Source: Candidatus Nanosynbacter sp. TM7-075 (GTDB lineage Bacteria; Patescibacteriota; Saccharimonadia; Saccharimonadales; Saccharimonadaceae). Taken from it: a stretch of 64,000 nt of DNA. The notes under the pieces are model-generated. The model was not told where the DNA came from and did not search any database. It saw only the letters and a list, made by a program, of their open reading frames with translations. The translations under genes were made by a program, and so were the position numbers. The stretch spans positions 62,001 to 126,000 of the forward strand of contig NZ_JAJQJW010000002.1 in assembly GCF_022828255.1 (NCBI RefSeq), given 5' to 3'. Below, piece after piece: positions 26,170 to 34,199 of the stretch. Numbering within the stretch: the stretch's first letter is position 1; each line of letters opens with the position of its first letter.

Positions 26170-26857
26170 TTTTACCTTCTTTCGGTATGTTAGAGCCCTT
26201 AATTTTGCCGTCTTTAATTAGGATTTGATAATCGCATTTCTTAGCCAAATCAACGTCGTGTGTCACGATAATCAGAGTTGCGCCTTCTTGCTTGTTGTAA
26301 TTGAACAGCAATTCTTCCACCTTCGCGCCAGTTTCGCTATCCAAATTTCCCGTAGGTTCGTCCGCAAAAATAATCTGAGGACTGCTGACAATCGCCCGCG
26401 CAATCGCCAAACGCTGCTTCTGACCGCCCGACAAATCCTTTGCACGATTCTTACGCTTCTCATACAGATCAACCGCCTTCAGCGCCTCATTGATTTTACT
26501 TTCCCTCAAGCCCCTTGGCATTTTCACAATTTCCAGTGGCAAACTCACATTATCCGCCACGCTTTCATTGCCCTGAACAAAGAAACTCTGGAAAATAAAA
26601 CCTATTTTTCTCGCGCGGAACTCGTCAACTTGCTTTTGTTTCAATTTCAAAATATCCTGACCGTCAATAATCACTTGACCTTGCTGCGGTCGATCCAAGC
26701 CAGAAATTGCATGCATCAGCGTCGATTTTCCCGAACCAGATTTTCCCAAAATCGCCACGCTCACACCAGTCGGAATTTGCATACTAACATCATTTAGCGC
26801 CACAAATTGGTTCTTCTTTTTGCCGTAAATTTTCGTCACATTTTTAAGCTCAATCAT
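26159..26857 (-). CDS. ABC transporter ATP-binding protein (MacB/LolD type)
   Basis: This 232-residue ATPase has Walker A GKSGSGKST (38-46), Q-loop FQSFFVQGNESVADNVSLPL, signature LSGGQKQRL and Walker B IIFADEPTGNLD. The NLDSETG after Walker B is typical of MacB-type exporters. It pairs with the permease encoded directly upstream (10 bp gap) and carries its own ribosome site (AGGAG). Confidence 0.93.
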   Translation of the reverse strand: MIELKNVTKIYGKKKNQFVALNDVSMQIPTGVSVAILGKSGSGKSTLMHAISGLDRPQQGQVIIDGQDILKLKQKQVDEFRARKIGFIFQSFFVQGNESVADNVSLPLEIVKMPRGLRESKINEALKAVDLYEKRKNRAKDLSGGQKQRLAIARAIVSSPQIIFADEPTGNLDSETGAKVEELLFNYNKQEGATLIIVTHDVDLAKKCDYQILIKDGKIKGSNIPKEGKSGR

Positions 26858-26867
26858 AACAATTCTC

Positions 26868-28157
26868 CTATTCCGTCCTTAACGCCTCAATTGGATCTAA
26901 TTTTGTTGCCTTACGGCTCGGCAGCCATCCAGAAAGCACCGCCATAATCATCAGCCCGATTATCAAAAGTCCCATTTGCAGAGGATTAACGACTAATAGA
27001 TTCGTACCTTGCTCCAACTTCAGGAAATTAGCAATCATAGGATTGAGCAGCGACATCAAACTCGCCAAACCAACGCCGATCAAACCGCCGAGAAGCCCGA
27101 CCCACGCCGCTTCATACCTGAACATTTTACCGATATCACGACCTCGCATTCCCAAAGCTTTCATTAGTCCAATCTGACTAGTTCGCTCCAGAACCGAAAT
27201 GTACATCGTATTAACAATTCCAAACACGCTCGCAAGTAGCGCCAAAGCGCCAAACCCAATTAGCGCCATTTGAGCCATATTCACAAAAGTCAGCATAGCC
27301 TTGCGTACATCCTGAACCGAAGACGCCATATAGTCCTTGCCAAGCTCACTCTTCACCGCCTCAACATTTTTCTCATCATCAACCGACGCAATTACGTAAG
27401 AATAATCATTAGGCAAATCTTTGGCGTGGCTGAAGGCGTAAATCTCCTTAGCATCATCCACAGAAACGCGCACAGCTGGCTGGTAAAACAGGATCGTATC
27501 CGAAGGTTTATCGACTGCTGCGACTTTCAGAGATATTTCCTTGTCAGCGTTCTTGCTCGGCGAATCTCCTTTTTTCAATCCTAGCGTAATCGTTTGTCCA
27601 ATTGCCGATTTCGCATCACTAAATCCCATTTCTTTTACGTAAGATTCCGGAATAACAACTTCGCCTTTTTTCGGCATAAAATTGTCCAAATTACCAGCCG
27701 CAAACTTCATTCGAGTTTTATCAAACTTCACGGTTACATTAGGCACGAATTTTTTGTTATTTGCCGAACTTTTGGCGTATAAAACTCCATACATAGAATA
27801 AGCTGGCGTCACTTTTTCTACGTGCGGGGTTTGCTGTATTTTTTTCACGTCGTTATCAGTCATCGAATATTTTTCTATCGCCTTAGACTGATCCTTCTCC
27901 GTATCTTCCGAGTCGCTATATTCTGGAAGATTGCTATCAGGTCCTGACGAGGTCACTTTTTTATAGACCGAAACGGATTTTTTATCGCCAGCCGCGTCGA
28001 CCATGCTGTTTGTATACAGCCGACCGCCTTCTCCAGCCATCAGCGCCAGACCAATCGTAAACGCTCCAACTGAAATTGCCAGCGCGGTTAAAATCGTGCG
28101 GCCTTTTGACTGTCCCAAATTTCGACCGGCGCGTTTAATAATGTCAATTCTTCTCAC
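26868..28157 (-). CDS. ABC transporter permease (MacB/FtsX-like)
   Basis: The 429-residue permease has one N-terminal helix (about 17-38), a large outer domain (about 40-290, MacB_PCD type) and three C-terminal helices (about 296-325, 350-372, 390-412). The conserved signal LERTSQIGLMKALGMRGRDIG precedes the second helix. It starts with GTG, 6 nt after AAGGAG. As a MacB-type mechanotransmission pump it would expel or move peptides or lipoproteins at the membrane. It is the first gene of the PadR operon. Confidence 0.9.
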   Translation of the reverse strand: MRRIDIIKRAGRNLGQSKGRTILTALAISVGAFTIGLALMAGEGGRLYTNSMVDAAGDKKSVSVYKKVTSSGPDSNLPEYSDSEDTEKDQSKAIEKYSMTDNDVKKIQQTPHVEKVTPAYSMYGVLYAKSSANNKKFVPNVTVKFDKTRMKFAAGNLDNFMPKKGEVVIPESYVKEMGFSDAKSAIGQTITLGLKKGDSPSKNADKEISLKVAAVDKPSDTILFYQPAVRVSVDDAKEIYAFSHAKDLPNDYSYVIASVDDEKNVEAVKSELGKDYMASSVQDVRKAMLTFVNMAQMALIGFGALALLASVFGIVNTMYISVLERTSQIGLMKALGMRGRDIGKMFRYEAAWVGLLGGLIGVGLASLMSLLNPMIANFLKLEQGTNLLVVNPLQMGLLIIGLMIMAVLSGWLPSRKATKLDPIEALRTE

Positions 28158-28182
28158 ATTAAGCTCCTTGTTGATTTACTAT

Positions 28183-28221
28183 ACATAGTACTATGTTATA
28201 CAAGGTACCTTAAATAGTCAA
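28183..28221 (-). promoter_or_regulatory. Promoter and candidate PadR operator of the ABC-padR-pspC operon
   Basis: On the minus strand TTGACT (28216-28221), 17 bp, TAACAT (28193-28198). A perfect 14-bp palindrome ACATAGTACTATGT (28183-28196) covers the -10 and start region, where a repressor would block polymerase. Its core recurs at 43211-43220. Confidence 0.65.
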
Positions 28222-28276
28222 GGTATTTTTGAAAATAATATTCAAAAAATCGTAGATTCTGTCAGCTTAGGTATCG

Positions 28277-28927
28277 CTATTTTCGCCTAGCTTTAACTAT
28301 CTTCGCCAATCCATTAAGCGCGCGCTTATAAAAAGAGTCAACGTTCACACGTTCCCGCGGCTCGTCGTCACTCACATCGTCCTGAATCTCGTGGCTGCCC
28401 GCAACAACCTCGTTCTTCTCTATCGACTCATTATCCACCAAGCCAGCCATATATCTAGCAGCATCAAAAAACGTCGGATCTCCCCAAATCTTGACTTCTT
28501 CATCATCTCCGCAATCAATTACTGCGGAAATAACCTGCTCGTCGTCCTTATTGTAGATTTCATCATCAATTCCATCGCAATCATCGATCTCTTCGTCGCC
28601 ATATTCAACGTCAAAGCGCCCGCTATAAAATCGACAATCGGCGATAATGCCACGACACAAATCACCTTGGTCATTTCTCTGCCATACGCTCATCAATATC
28701 ACCAGATCAGAAGTAGACAGATCAGCCTCCTTAAGCAACTTAACAGACTGTCCTTTACTGATAATTAGACGACCACTCCCCTCTGCTCTAGACTCATCAA
28801 TATACATCACATCCTGTGGCGATACGTCCGGATAAGTATCGAGTGTGTATAGCACTTCGGGAGACATTGTCTCGGCTGTAACTTGTCGTAATCTATCAGG
28901 CACTCCATTATTATATTTTTCAGACAT
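28277..28927 (-). CDS. Hypothetical acidic protein
   Basis: This 216-residue soluble protein is one I do not recognise. A possibly folded N-terminal half (about 20-115, with SGRLIISKGQSVKLLKEADL) leads into a strongly acidic stretch (about 112-150). A Lys/Arg-rich C-terminal helix (KRALNGLAKIVKARRK) ends the chain. No signal peptide or membrane helix is visible. It has a textbook ribosome site (AGGAGG, 7 nt). It sits 23 bp after the CNNM gene and may be cotranscribed with it. Confidence 0.6.
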   Translation of the reverse strand: MSEKYNNGVPDRLRQVTAETMSPEVLYTLDTYPDVSPQDVMYIDESRAEGSGRLIISKGQSVKLLKEADLSTSDLVILMSVWQRNDQGDLCRGIIADCRFYSGRFDVEYGDEEIDDCDGIDDEIYNKDDEQVISAVIDCGDDEEVKIWGDPTFFDAARYMAGLVDNESIEKNEVVAGSHEIQDDVSDDEPRERVNVDSFYKRALNGLAKIVKARRK

Positions 28928-28950
28928 TTTATGACCTCCTCAATTTAATC

Positions 28951-29904
28951 TTATTCCTCATCATACTCATCTTCAATCTCTTGGTCCAGAATCTCTTCAA
29001 TCACGTCTTCCAGCGTAATAATTCCCAGCTCCGCCTCATCATCCATCACCACAAACAAATGATTCCGCGTTTGAATGAATCGACTTAAGACCGTATCCAG
29101 GCGCGACCTCTTGTCAATATCGTAAATTTTATCGCGGTACAATTGGCTAATTGGCAACGGCAAATCTCGTCCAACGACATCCTTCACGTATAAAACTCCG
29201 ACCAATTCCCCGTCAGATTGAACTGGAATTCGCGAATGTCCAGCGTGCTTAATCTGAGCGAGTAGAGTTGCATCCAGCTCGTCATCCAAATCCACGACAA
29301 AAACCTCGCTCATCGGCGTAACCAAATCGCCAGCCGTCTTTTTACTAAACTGTAGCGCTCCCGCCGCGATTCGACTTTCATCATAATCAACCGGACTGTC
29401 AGACCTAACGGCGTGCTCATGAATGATCTCCTCCAACTCCTGATGAGAATATAATTGCGGCGTTTCCTTACCCAGCCAGCGATTCAACAATTTCGACATC
29501 GGCTGAGCAAGCGGCCAAAATAGCACGTAAATCACATCAAGCAGCCAAAAGAAATATCGCACAAATCGATATCCACGCTGCGAGAAAATCGCCTGCGGCA
29601 AAATCTCGCCAAACATCGTAATGAGGAGTGTCGCAATCAAGCCACCAACCACGCCATTCGTCATGTTGCCAAGTAAAATTGACATCGCGGTATTCACGCC
29701 GACGTTGCCGAGCAAAATACAGAAAATCAAATAATAGCCGTCTTTTCGATATCGATATACTCGCGCCGCAATTTTGTCGCCCTGCCTGGCCTTTCGCTTC
29801 AAGTCATCAGGTCGCGCCATCATTAGACCAATATTCAACCCGGAAAATAGCCCAGAAAGCGCCAATAGAACAGTCGCCGCCAACCACAATAGAATATCAG
29901 ACAT
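28951..29904 (-). CDS. CNNM/CorC-type transporter with DUF21 and CBS domains
   Basis: The 317-residue protein has an N-terminal DUF21 membrane region (about 1-150, with FSGLNIGLMMARPDDLKRKA and FGEILPQAIFSQ) and two CBS repeats (about 190-310, VTPMSEVFVVDLDDELDATL and HLFVVMDDEAELGIITLEDVIEEILDQEI). Family members are implicated in magnesium/sodium export. The C-terminal transporter-associated domain is missing and the chain ends in an acidic tail. A 25-codon leaderless ORF overlaps the start by 8 bp. Confidence 0.85.
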   Translation of the reverse strand: MSDILLWLAATVLLALSGLFSGLNIGLMMARPDDLKRKARQGDKIAARVYRYRKDGYYLIFCILLGNVGVNTAMSILLGNMTNGVVGGLIATLLITMFGEILPQAIFSQRGYRFVRYFFWLLDVIYVLFWPLAQPMSKLLNRWLGKETPQLYSHQELEEIIHEHAVRSDSPVDYDESRIAAGALQFSKKTAGDLVTPMSEVFVVDLDDELDATLLAQIKHAGHSRIPVQSDGELVGVLYVKDVVGRDLPLPISQLYRDKIYDIDKRSRLDTVLSRFIQTRNHLFVVMDDEAELGIITLEDVIEEILDQEIEDEYDEE

Positions 29905-29974
29905 AATTACAACCTCTACTCTGAATCGCAGCTAAAAATAGCCTGCCAGAAAATAACTCCAATAAAAAATCCAT
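29897..29974 (-). CDS. 25-codon leaderless upstream ORF overlapping the CNNM gene
   Basis: TGCTATAAT (hexamer 29982-29987) lies 7 nt before an ATG that opens a 25-residue frame starting MDFLLELFSGRLFLAAI. Its TGA stop overlaps the CNNM start (ATGTCTGA). The hydrophobic peptide may be only a means of delivering ribosomes by coupling, or a regulatory leader peptide. GAGG sits inside it, 8 nt before the CNNM ATG. Confidence 0.4.
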   Translation of the reverse strand: MDFLLELFSGRLFLAAIQSRGCNYV

Positions 29975-29993
29975 ATCTTTAATTATAGCAAAA

Positions 29994-31496
29994 TTACAAG
30001 TTGACTTGCGGATAAATCGCCCGAGTTGTTTCGTCAATTTCGCTCTTAAGCTGTGGGAACGGCACACCTTCACGCGCTGTAACGCCCTCGAAAATCCAAA
30101 ATACCCTTTCAGAATATCCCCAACCACAAGCCGGCGGCATTCCATATTCCAACATCTCAACATAATCAATATCAAGCATCATCGCCTCTTCATCACCAGC
30201 GTCACGCATTTGCTGTTGCTCAAGGAAACGATTCAATTGGTCAATCGGATCATTCAGCTCAGAGAATCCATTGCCCAATTCCGAACCAGCGATCACCGGC
30301 TGAAAACGCTCCACCGTCTCTGGATTTTCCGGATTAGTCTTTGACAACGGACTAATAAACTTCGGCGTATTCACCAACCAGACCGGACCAGCAACGTCTT
30401 TACGAATATTCTTCCATAATTTATCAATGCTGCGTGGAATAGAATCAGTTTTTTCAACTTCCAAATTATACTCTTTCAGTTTAGCGGCAACCTCTTCAAT
30501 CGTCGTGTTATAAACATCGATTCCGTAATGCTTGCGAATAACTTCAGCGTAATCCCAAACTTCCCACTCGCCGCTCATATCGACATTGAATTTGCCCAAT
30601 TGGAATTGCAAAGTACCAAAAGTCTTCTGAAGCACATCTTTATACATCGACTCCATAAAACGCATTCCCTGTTTCCAGTCCCAGTAAGCCGCATACCACT
30701 CCATAGCAATATGCTCCGGCAAATGCTCGTCCGAGTAATTTTCATTGCGAAAACGCGGACCGAGGTCATAGACTTTCTCAAATCCAGCACCAATCAATCG
30801 CTTCAACGGCAATTCGTGGCTAATTCGCAAGTAAAACTGCTGATCACCCAGCGCATCCATATGCGTCACAAATGGGTTCGCGTCCGCACCGCCAGTGGTG
30901 TGCTCCAAAACAGGAACATTAATCTCAATGAATCCATGACTGTTCAAATAATCTCGCGTTGCCTGCCAAAACTTACTTCGGCGAATAAATCGCTCGCGAA
31001 CTTCAGGATTGACGTTCATATCAACATAACGTCGGCGCAAGCGCTCTTCCTTATTCTCTAATTTTTCTGGCATTGGTCTCAACGATTTAGTCAACAATCT
31101 AAGTTCGCGCACACCAACGGATTTTTCGCCCGTTTGCGTCGTGGTCATCACACCCTTCGCCTCAATAAAATCGCCCGTGTCCAGCAATTTAAGTTGCCTC
31201 ATTCCAAGCACACCGCGCGCAGCATCTAATTCCGCCACGTCATCACGCTGCAAGTAAAGTTGCACATCACCAGATTGATCGCGTAATTTAATAAATGCCA
31301 ATTTACCAAAACTGCGAATAGACGCCACACGACCCGCAACAACAACTTCCTTACCAGCTAGCTCATCATACTTAGACAAAACCTCAGCACAAGTATGAGT
31401 TCGTTCTGATTTTGCTGGATATGGTTCAACGCCTAATTGACGTAACGTTTCCAGTTTTCGTAGTCGTTCATTGCGATAATCTTGAAGTGTAGCCAT
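29994..31496 (-). CDS. lysS: Lysyl-tRNA synthetase, class II
   Basis: The 500-residue enzyme has an N-terminal OB anticodon domain (about 50-150, VVVAGRVASIRSFGKLAFIKLRDQSGDVQLYLQ). The class II core follows with motif 2 FRNENYSDEHLPEHIAMEWY. Motif 3, usually GxGIDR, reads GWGYSERVFW here: the arginine is kept but the preceding residues differ. The metal-binding ELNDPIDQ segment is present. The start (ATG 31496) is 10 nt after TGC-TATAAT, so it may have its own near-leaderless promoter as well as read-through from greA 46 bp upstream. Confidence 0.92.
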   Translation of the reverse strand: MATLQDYRNERLRKLETLRQLGVEPYPAKSERTHTCAEVLSKYDELAGKEVVVAGRVASIRSFGKLAFIKLRDQSGDVQLYLQRDDVAELDAARGVLGMRQLKLLDTGDFIEAKGVMTTTQTGEKSVGVRELRLLTKSLRPMPEKLENKEERLRRRYVDMNVNPEVRERFIRRSKFWQATRDYLNSHGFIEINVPVLEHTTGGADANPFVTHMDALGDQQFYLRISHELPLKRLIGAGFEKVYDLGPRFRNENYSDEHLPEHIAMEWYAAYWDWKQGMRFMESMYKDVLQKTFGTLQFQLGKFNVDMSGEWEVWDYAEVIRKHYGIDVYNTTIEEVAAKLKEYNLEVEKTDSIPRSIDKLWKNIRKDVAGPVWLVNTPKFISPLSKTNPENPETVERFQPVIAGSELGNGFSELNDPIDQLNRFLEQQQMRDAGDEEAMMLDIDYVEMLEYGMPPACGWGYSERVFWIFEGVTAREGVPFPQLKSEIDETTRAIYPQVNL

Positions 31497-31542
31497 AACA
31501 GAGATAATTATAGCACATTATACGCGGCAAATCCCGCTAGGT

Positions 31543-31998
31543 TTAAGATATCGACTTAATAATGTAGGTAATTTCGGCTTTTGGCGTTTTAATCGTTACT
31601 TCATCACCAATTTTCTTACCAATCAATTCTTTACCAATTGGCGACTGATCTGAGATTCGTCCAGCCAATGGATCAGCTTCAACTGGTCCAACTACCGTGT
31701 AAGATACGGTTCTTTCTGGGCATTGCAATTCAACTGTACTGCCCAAACCAACACTTGAGCTGCCGTTGGATTTAATAATTTCGGCGTTCTGTATAATATC
31801 TTCAATTTCCAAAATTCGCGTTTCCACCAAGCCCTGCTCTTCGCGTGCAGCGTCATATTCCGCGTTTTCACTCAAGTCGCCAAAATCTCGCGCTGCCGCA
31901 ATTTTTTCAGCAATCTCGCCACGTCGCCCTTTCAACTCTGCCAATTCTTTTTCTAAATCAGCCTTTCCAGCTTCTGTAATTTGATAAGTTTTTTTCAT
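31543..31998 (-). CDS. greA: Transcription elongation factor GreA
   Basis: The 151-residue factor rescues backtracked RNA polymerase. The N-terminal coiled coil carries the catalytic acidic tip (ARDFGDLSENAEYDAAREEQ, about 36-55), and the FKBP-like C-terminal domain has ISDQSPIGKELIGKKIGDEV. It starts after AGGAGG with 8 nt spacing. The roughly 90-nt leader contains two inverted repeats (see entry). It is followed by lysS, a common pairing in bacteria. Confidence 0.96.
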   Translation of the reverse strand: MKKTYQITEAGKADLEKELAELKGRRGEIAEKIAAARDFGDLSENAEYDAAREEQGLVETRILEIEDIIQNAEIIKSNGSSSVGLGSTVELQCPERTVSYTVVGPVEADPLAGRISDQSPIGKELIGKKIGDEVTIKTPKAEITYIIKSIS

Positions 31999-32012
31999 AA
32001 AAATTTCCTCCT

Positions 32013-32061
32013 CTACTGTATGTAGTGGTATTAGTCTTACGATCTACACTAAATATAGTGT
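32013..32061. promoter_or_regulatory. NrdR-box-like palindrome pair in the greA leader
   Basis: ACACTAAATATAGTGT (32046-32061) differs at one position from the NrdR box ACACWATATATWGTGT. CTACTGTATGTAGTGG (32013-32028) is a weaker second copy, 33 bp centre to centre. Both also form small RNA hairpins, so an RNA role is possible. Confidence 0.4.
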
Positions 32062-32090
32062 TTTTAATTAGTCTTGATTAAGTCTATCTG

Positions 32091-32119
32091 AGTATATCAA
32101 TCGCTATTTATTATGTCAA
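32091..32119 (-). promoter_or_regulatory. Promoter of greA-lysS
   Basis: On the minus strand TTGACA (32114-32119), 17 bp, TGA-TATACT (32091-32096): near-consensus sigma70 promoter with a leader of about 85-90 nt. Confidence 0.8.
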
Positions 32120-32130
32120 TATAATCAGCC

Positions 32131-33378
32131 TTACCGACTCAAGCAAAAATCCATCAATTGCTGATAATCCATTTTTCGCGTTTCGCCAGTTGCTCGTTCC
32201 GTCAATTCAAACAAGCCATCACCGTCAATCGCTCGATCTCCAATCGTTATCCGCCACGGCAGACCCATAAGTTCAGCATCGGCAAATTTCACGCCTGGAC
32301 GCTCGTCGCGATCATCAAGTAGCGCATCGACGCCGCTATTAGCCAGCTCGTCATAAAACTTACCTGCTAGTTCCTGCCCTTTTTTGCCAATTGCAACAAT
32401 ATGAACCTTAAACGGCGCAATATTTTCCGGCCAAACCAAACCTTTATCATCAGCGAACTTCTCGACAATCACGCCCATAACTCGCGTAATTCCAATACCA
32501 TAACTTCCCATATAAGCGTATCGCTCTTTACCTTCGGCGTCGGTAAACACCAACTTCATTTCTTCGGATTTCTGCGTACCGAAATTAAAGATATTGCCAA
32601 CTTCAGCAGTTTTCACTTTCTCTAACTCACTACGATCAACACCGAGCTCCTTAATCGCCTCGTCCAAAACTTCCTCATTAACAGCGATATTTTTACCGCG
32701 ATGCAAATAAATATAATCCTCACCAGCATCGCAAATCGTCTGAAACTCATGGCTAAACTTCGTGAAAGCGCCGCCAGAAGCAAACGTCACATACGTTTCA
32801 TCGCCAATTCCAAATCGGTCATAACAACGCTTATATGCCTCGATGACTGAATTGTAATAATTATCCAAACTCTCCTTGTTGTCGTGAATCGAATACATAT
32901 CCTTCATCACAAATTCACGACCACGCATAATTCCACTCTTAGCGCGAAGTTCATTTCGCAATTTATTCTGGAATTGATAAACGCTAATTGGCAAATCTTT
33001 GTAGCTCTTTAAGTAATTACGGAGAAGATCAACAATCGGCTCCTCGTGTGTCCAACCAAAGCCAATGTCCGTGCCGTCTTGCAATTTAGACTTAAACCAA
33101 ACGTCGACCAATTCATCACTCCAGCGACCAGTTTCTTGCCACAATTCCTTTCGCTGCAAAGTACTCATCACCAATTCCTGGCTATCGACTTTATCCATTT
33201 CCTCGCGAACAATTTGCTTAATATTCTCAAGAACCCTCAAACCCAACGGCAAAAACGAATAAACGCCAGCCATCGTTTTATGTACGTAGCCAGCACGAAT
33301 CAAAAGCTGGGCGTTTCGCGCAACCTCGCCAGCTGGCGCCTGTTTCAAAGTTCTAGTAAAAAGTTGTGTCATTCGCAT
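32131..33378 (-). CDS. proS: Prolyl-tRNA synthetase, short form without editing domain
   Basis: The 415-residue enzyme contains class II motifs (VARNAQLLIRAGYVHKTMAG, motif 2 KLRNELRAKSGIMRGREFVMKD, motif 3 GIGITRVMGVIVE) and an anticodon domain ending in MDYQQLMDFCLSR. Between motifs 2 and 3 there is only a short connection (about residues 180-260), so the 180-residue Ala-tRNA-Pro editing insertion of typical bacterial ProS is absent. I use the ATG at 33378, 6 nt after AAGGAG; the frame is open for 52 more codons upstream, inside the CPBP gene. Confidence 0.94.
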   Translation of the reverse strand: MRMTQLFTRTLKQAPAGEVARNAQLLIRAGYVHKTMAGVYSFLPLGLRVLENIKQIVREEMDKVDSQELVMSTLQRKELWQETGRWSDELVDVWFKSKLQDGTDIGFGWTHEEPIVDLLRNYLKSYKDLPISVYQFQNKLRNELRAKSGIMRGREFVMKDMYSIHDNKESLDNYYNSVIEAYKRCYDRFGIGDETYVTFASGGAFTKFSHEFQTICDAGEDYIYLHRGKNIAVNEEVLDEAIKELGVDRSELEKVKTAEVGNIFNFGTQKSEEMKLVFTDAEGKERYAYMGSYGIGITRVMGVIVEKFADDKGLVWPENIAPFKVHIVAIGKKGQELAGKFYDELANSGVDALLDDRDERPGVKFADAELMGLPWRITIGDRAIDGDGLFELTERATGETRKMDYQQLMDFCLSR

Positions 33379-33389
33379 ATTTTTCTCCT

Positions 33390-34199
33390 TTACATAAATA
33401 TAAATGGCAATAACGATTCCGTCTGATTGATTGCGCCCGTATTGACAAACAAGAAATAAAAAGCTATTCCGTTTTTCGCCATATGCATCATAATCGGCAC
33501 CCAAATTGCGCCAGTGTATTCCCTGGTCGCACACATCACTAGGCTTAAAGTAAATGTATCAACTGCCACCGCCCATTGCAATGGCGAATCCGGACCAACC
33601 CAAAGATGCGCCGCGCCAAACGCTATGCTCGTTATGATAATTGATAGCCAAATTGAGAAAGAATTGCGCAACTTACCGTAAAGATATCCGCGATACAAAA
33701 GTTCCTCAACAATCGGCGCCAGCACCACCAACACAACGAAAGCCATGATAAATTGCCAATGGGTCGCCAACATACTCTGGCTGAACGGTATGGCTTGTTT
33801 TTGTTGTATGTCAACCGAGAAAATACCACTGGCGATGCTCATCATAACCATTGTTAGTAAAAAGTACGCCACAAAAGCAAACGGAGAAATGAATATTTCC
33901 AAAAACGTCGGCCAATCGTTCACGCCCAAATTGCTCAAAGTTGTTCGGCGCTTCTTAACCAAAAACGGCACACCAATCACGACAATTAGCGACAAAATAT
34001 ATACAACAACCGAAAGCACCGTATTAAAAATAACTGGATTCGCAGAATTGAGAGGTACGCCGATTTTTATTAAAGCACCGACCGCCAATGAAACAATAAC
34101 TTCCACCGCCAAAAATACGCCATAAACCCAAGCTGGGAGCGCCAAAATCAGCCACCATTTGCGGTTTTTTAATTTCTTAGAAGAACTTTCCAACATCAC
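33390..34199 (-). CDS. CPBP-family intramembrane metalloprotease
   Basis: This 269-residue membrane protein has about seven hydrophobic segments. The CPBP (Abi/RCE1-like) motifs are EELLYRG with E165, E166 and R170, GAAH with H198, and a third histidine in IMMHMAKN near 240. Bacterial members cleave membrane peptides or confer self-immunity to bacteriocins; the substrate is unknown here. It overlaps the end of the RseP-type protease gene by 23 bp, so two intramembrane proteases are made together. Confidence 0.88.
   Translation of the reverse strand: MMLESSSKKLKNRKWWLILALPAWVYGVFLAVEVIVSLAVGALIKIGVPLNSANPVIFNTVLSVVVYILSLIVVIGVPFLVKKRRTTLSNLGVNDWPTFLEIFISPFAFVAYFLLTMVMMSIASGIFSVDIQQKQAIPFSQSMLATHWQFIMAFVVLVVLAPIVEELLYRGYLYGKLRNSFSIWLSIIITSIAFGAAHLWVGPDSPLQWAVAVDTFTLSLVMCATREYTGAIWVPIMMHMAKNGIAFYFLFVNTGAINQTESLLPFIFM

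Noticed and set aside
29897..30175. A 92-codon minus-strand frame spanning the lysS/CNNM junction
   Set aside because: Most of it is a shadow of lysS in another frame. Only the last 25 codons, which start 7 nt after a TATAAT, are kept as an upstream ORF.
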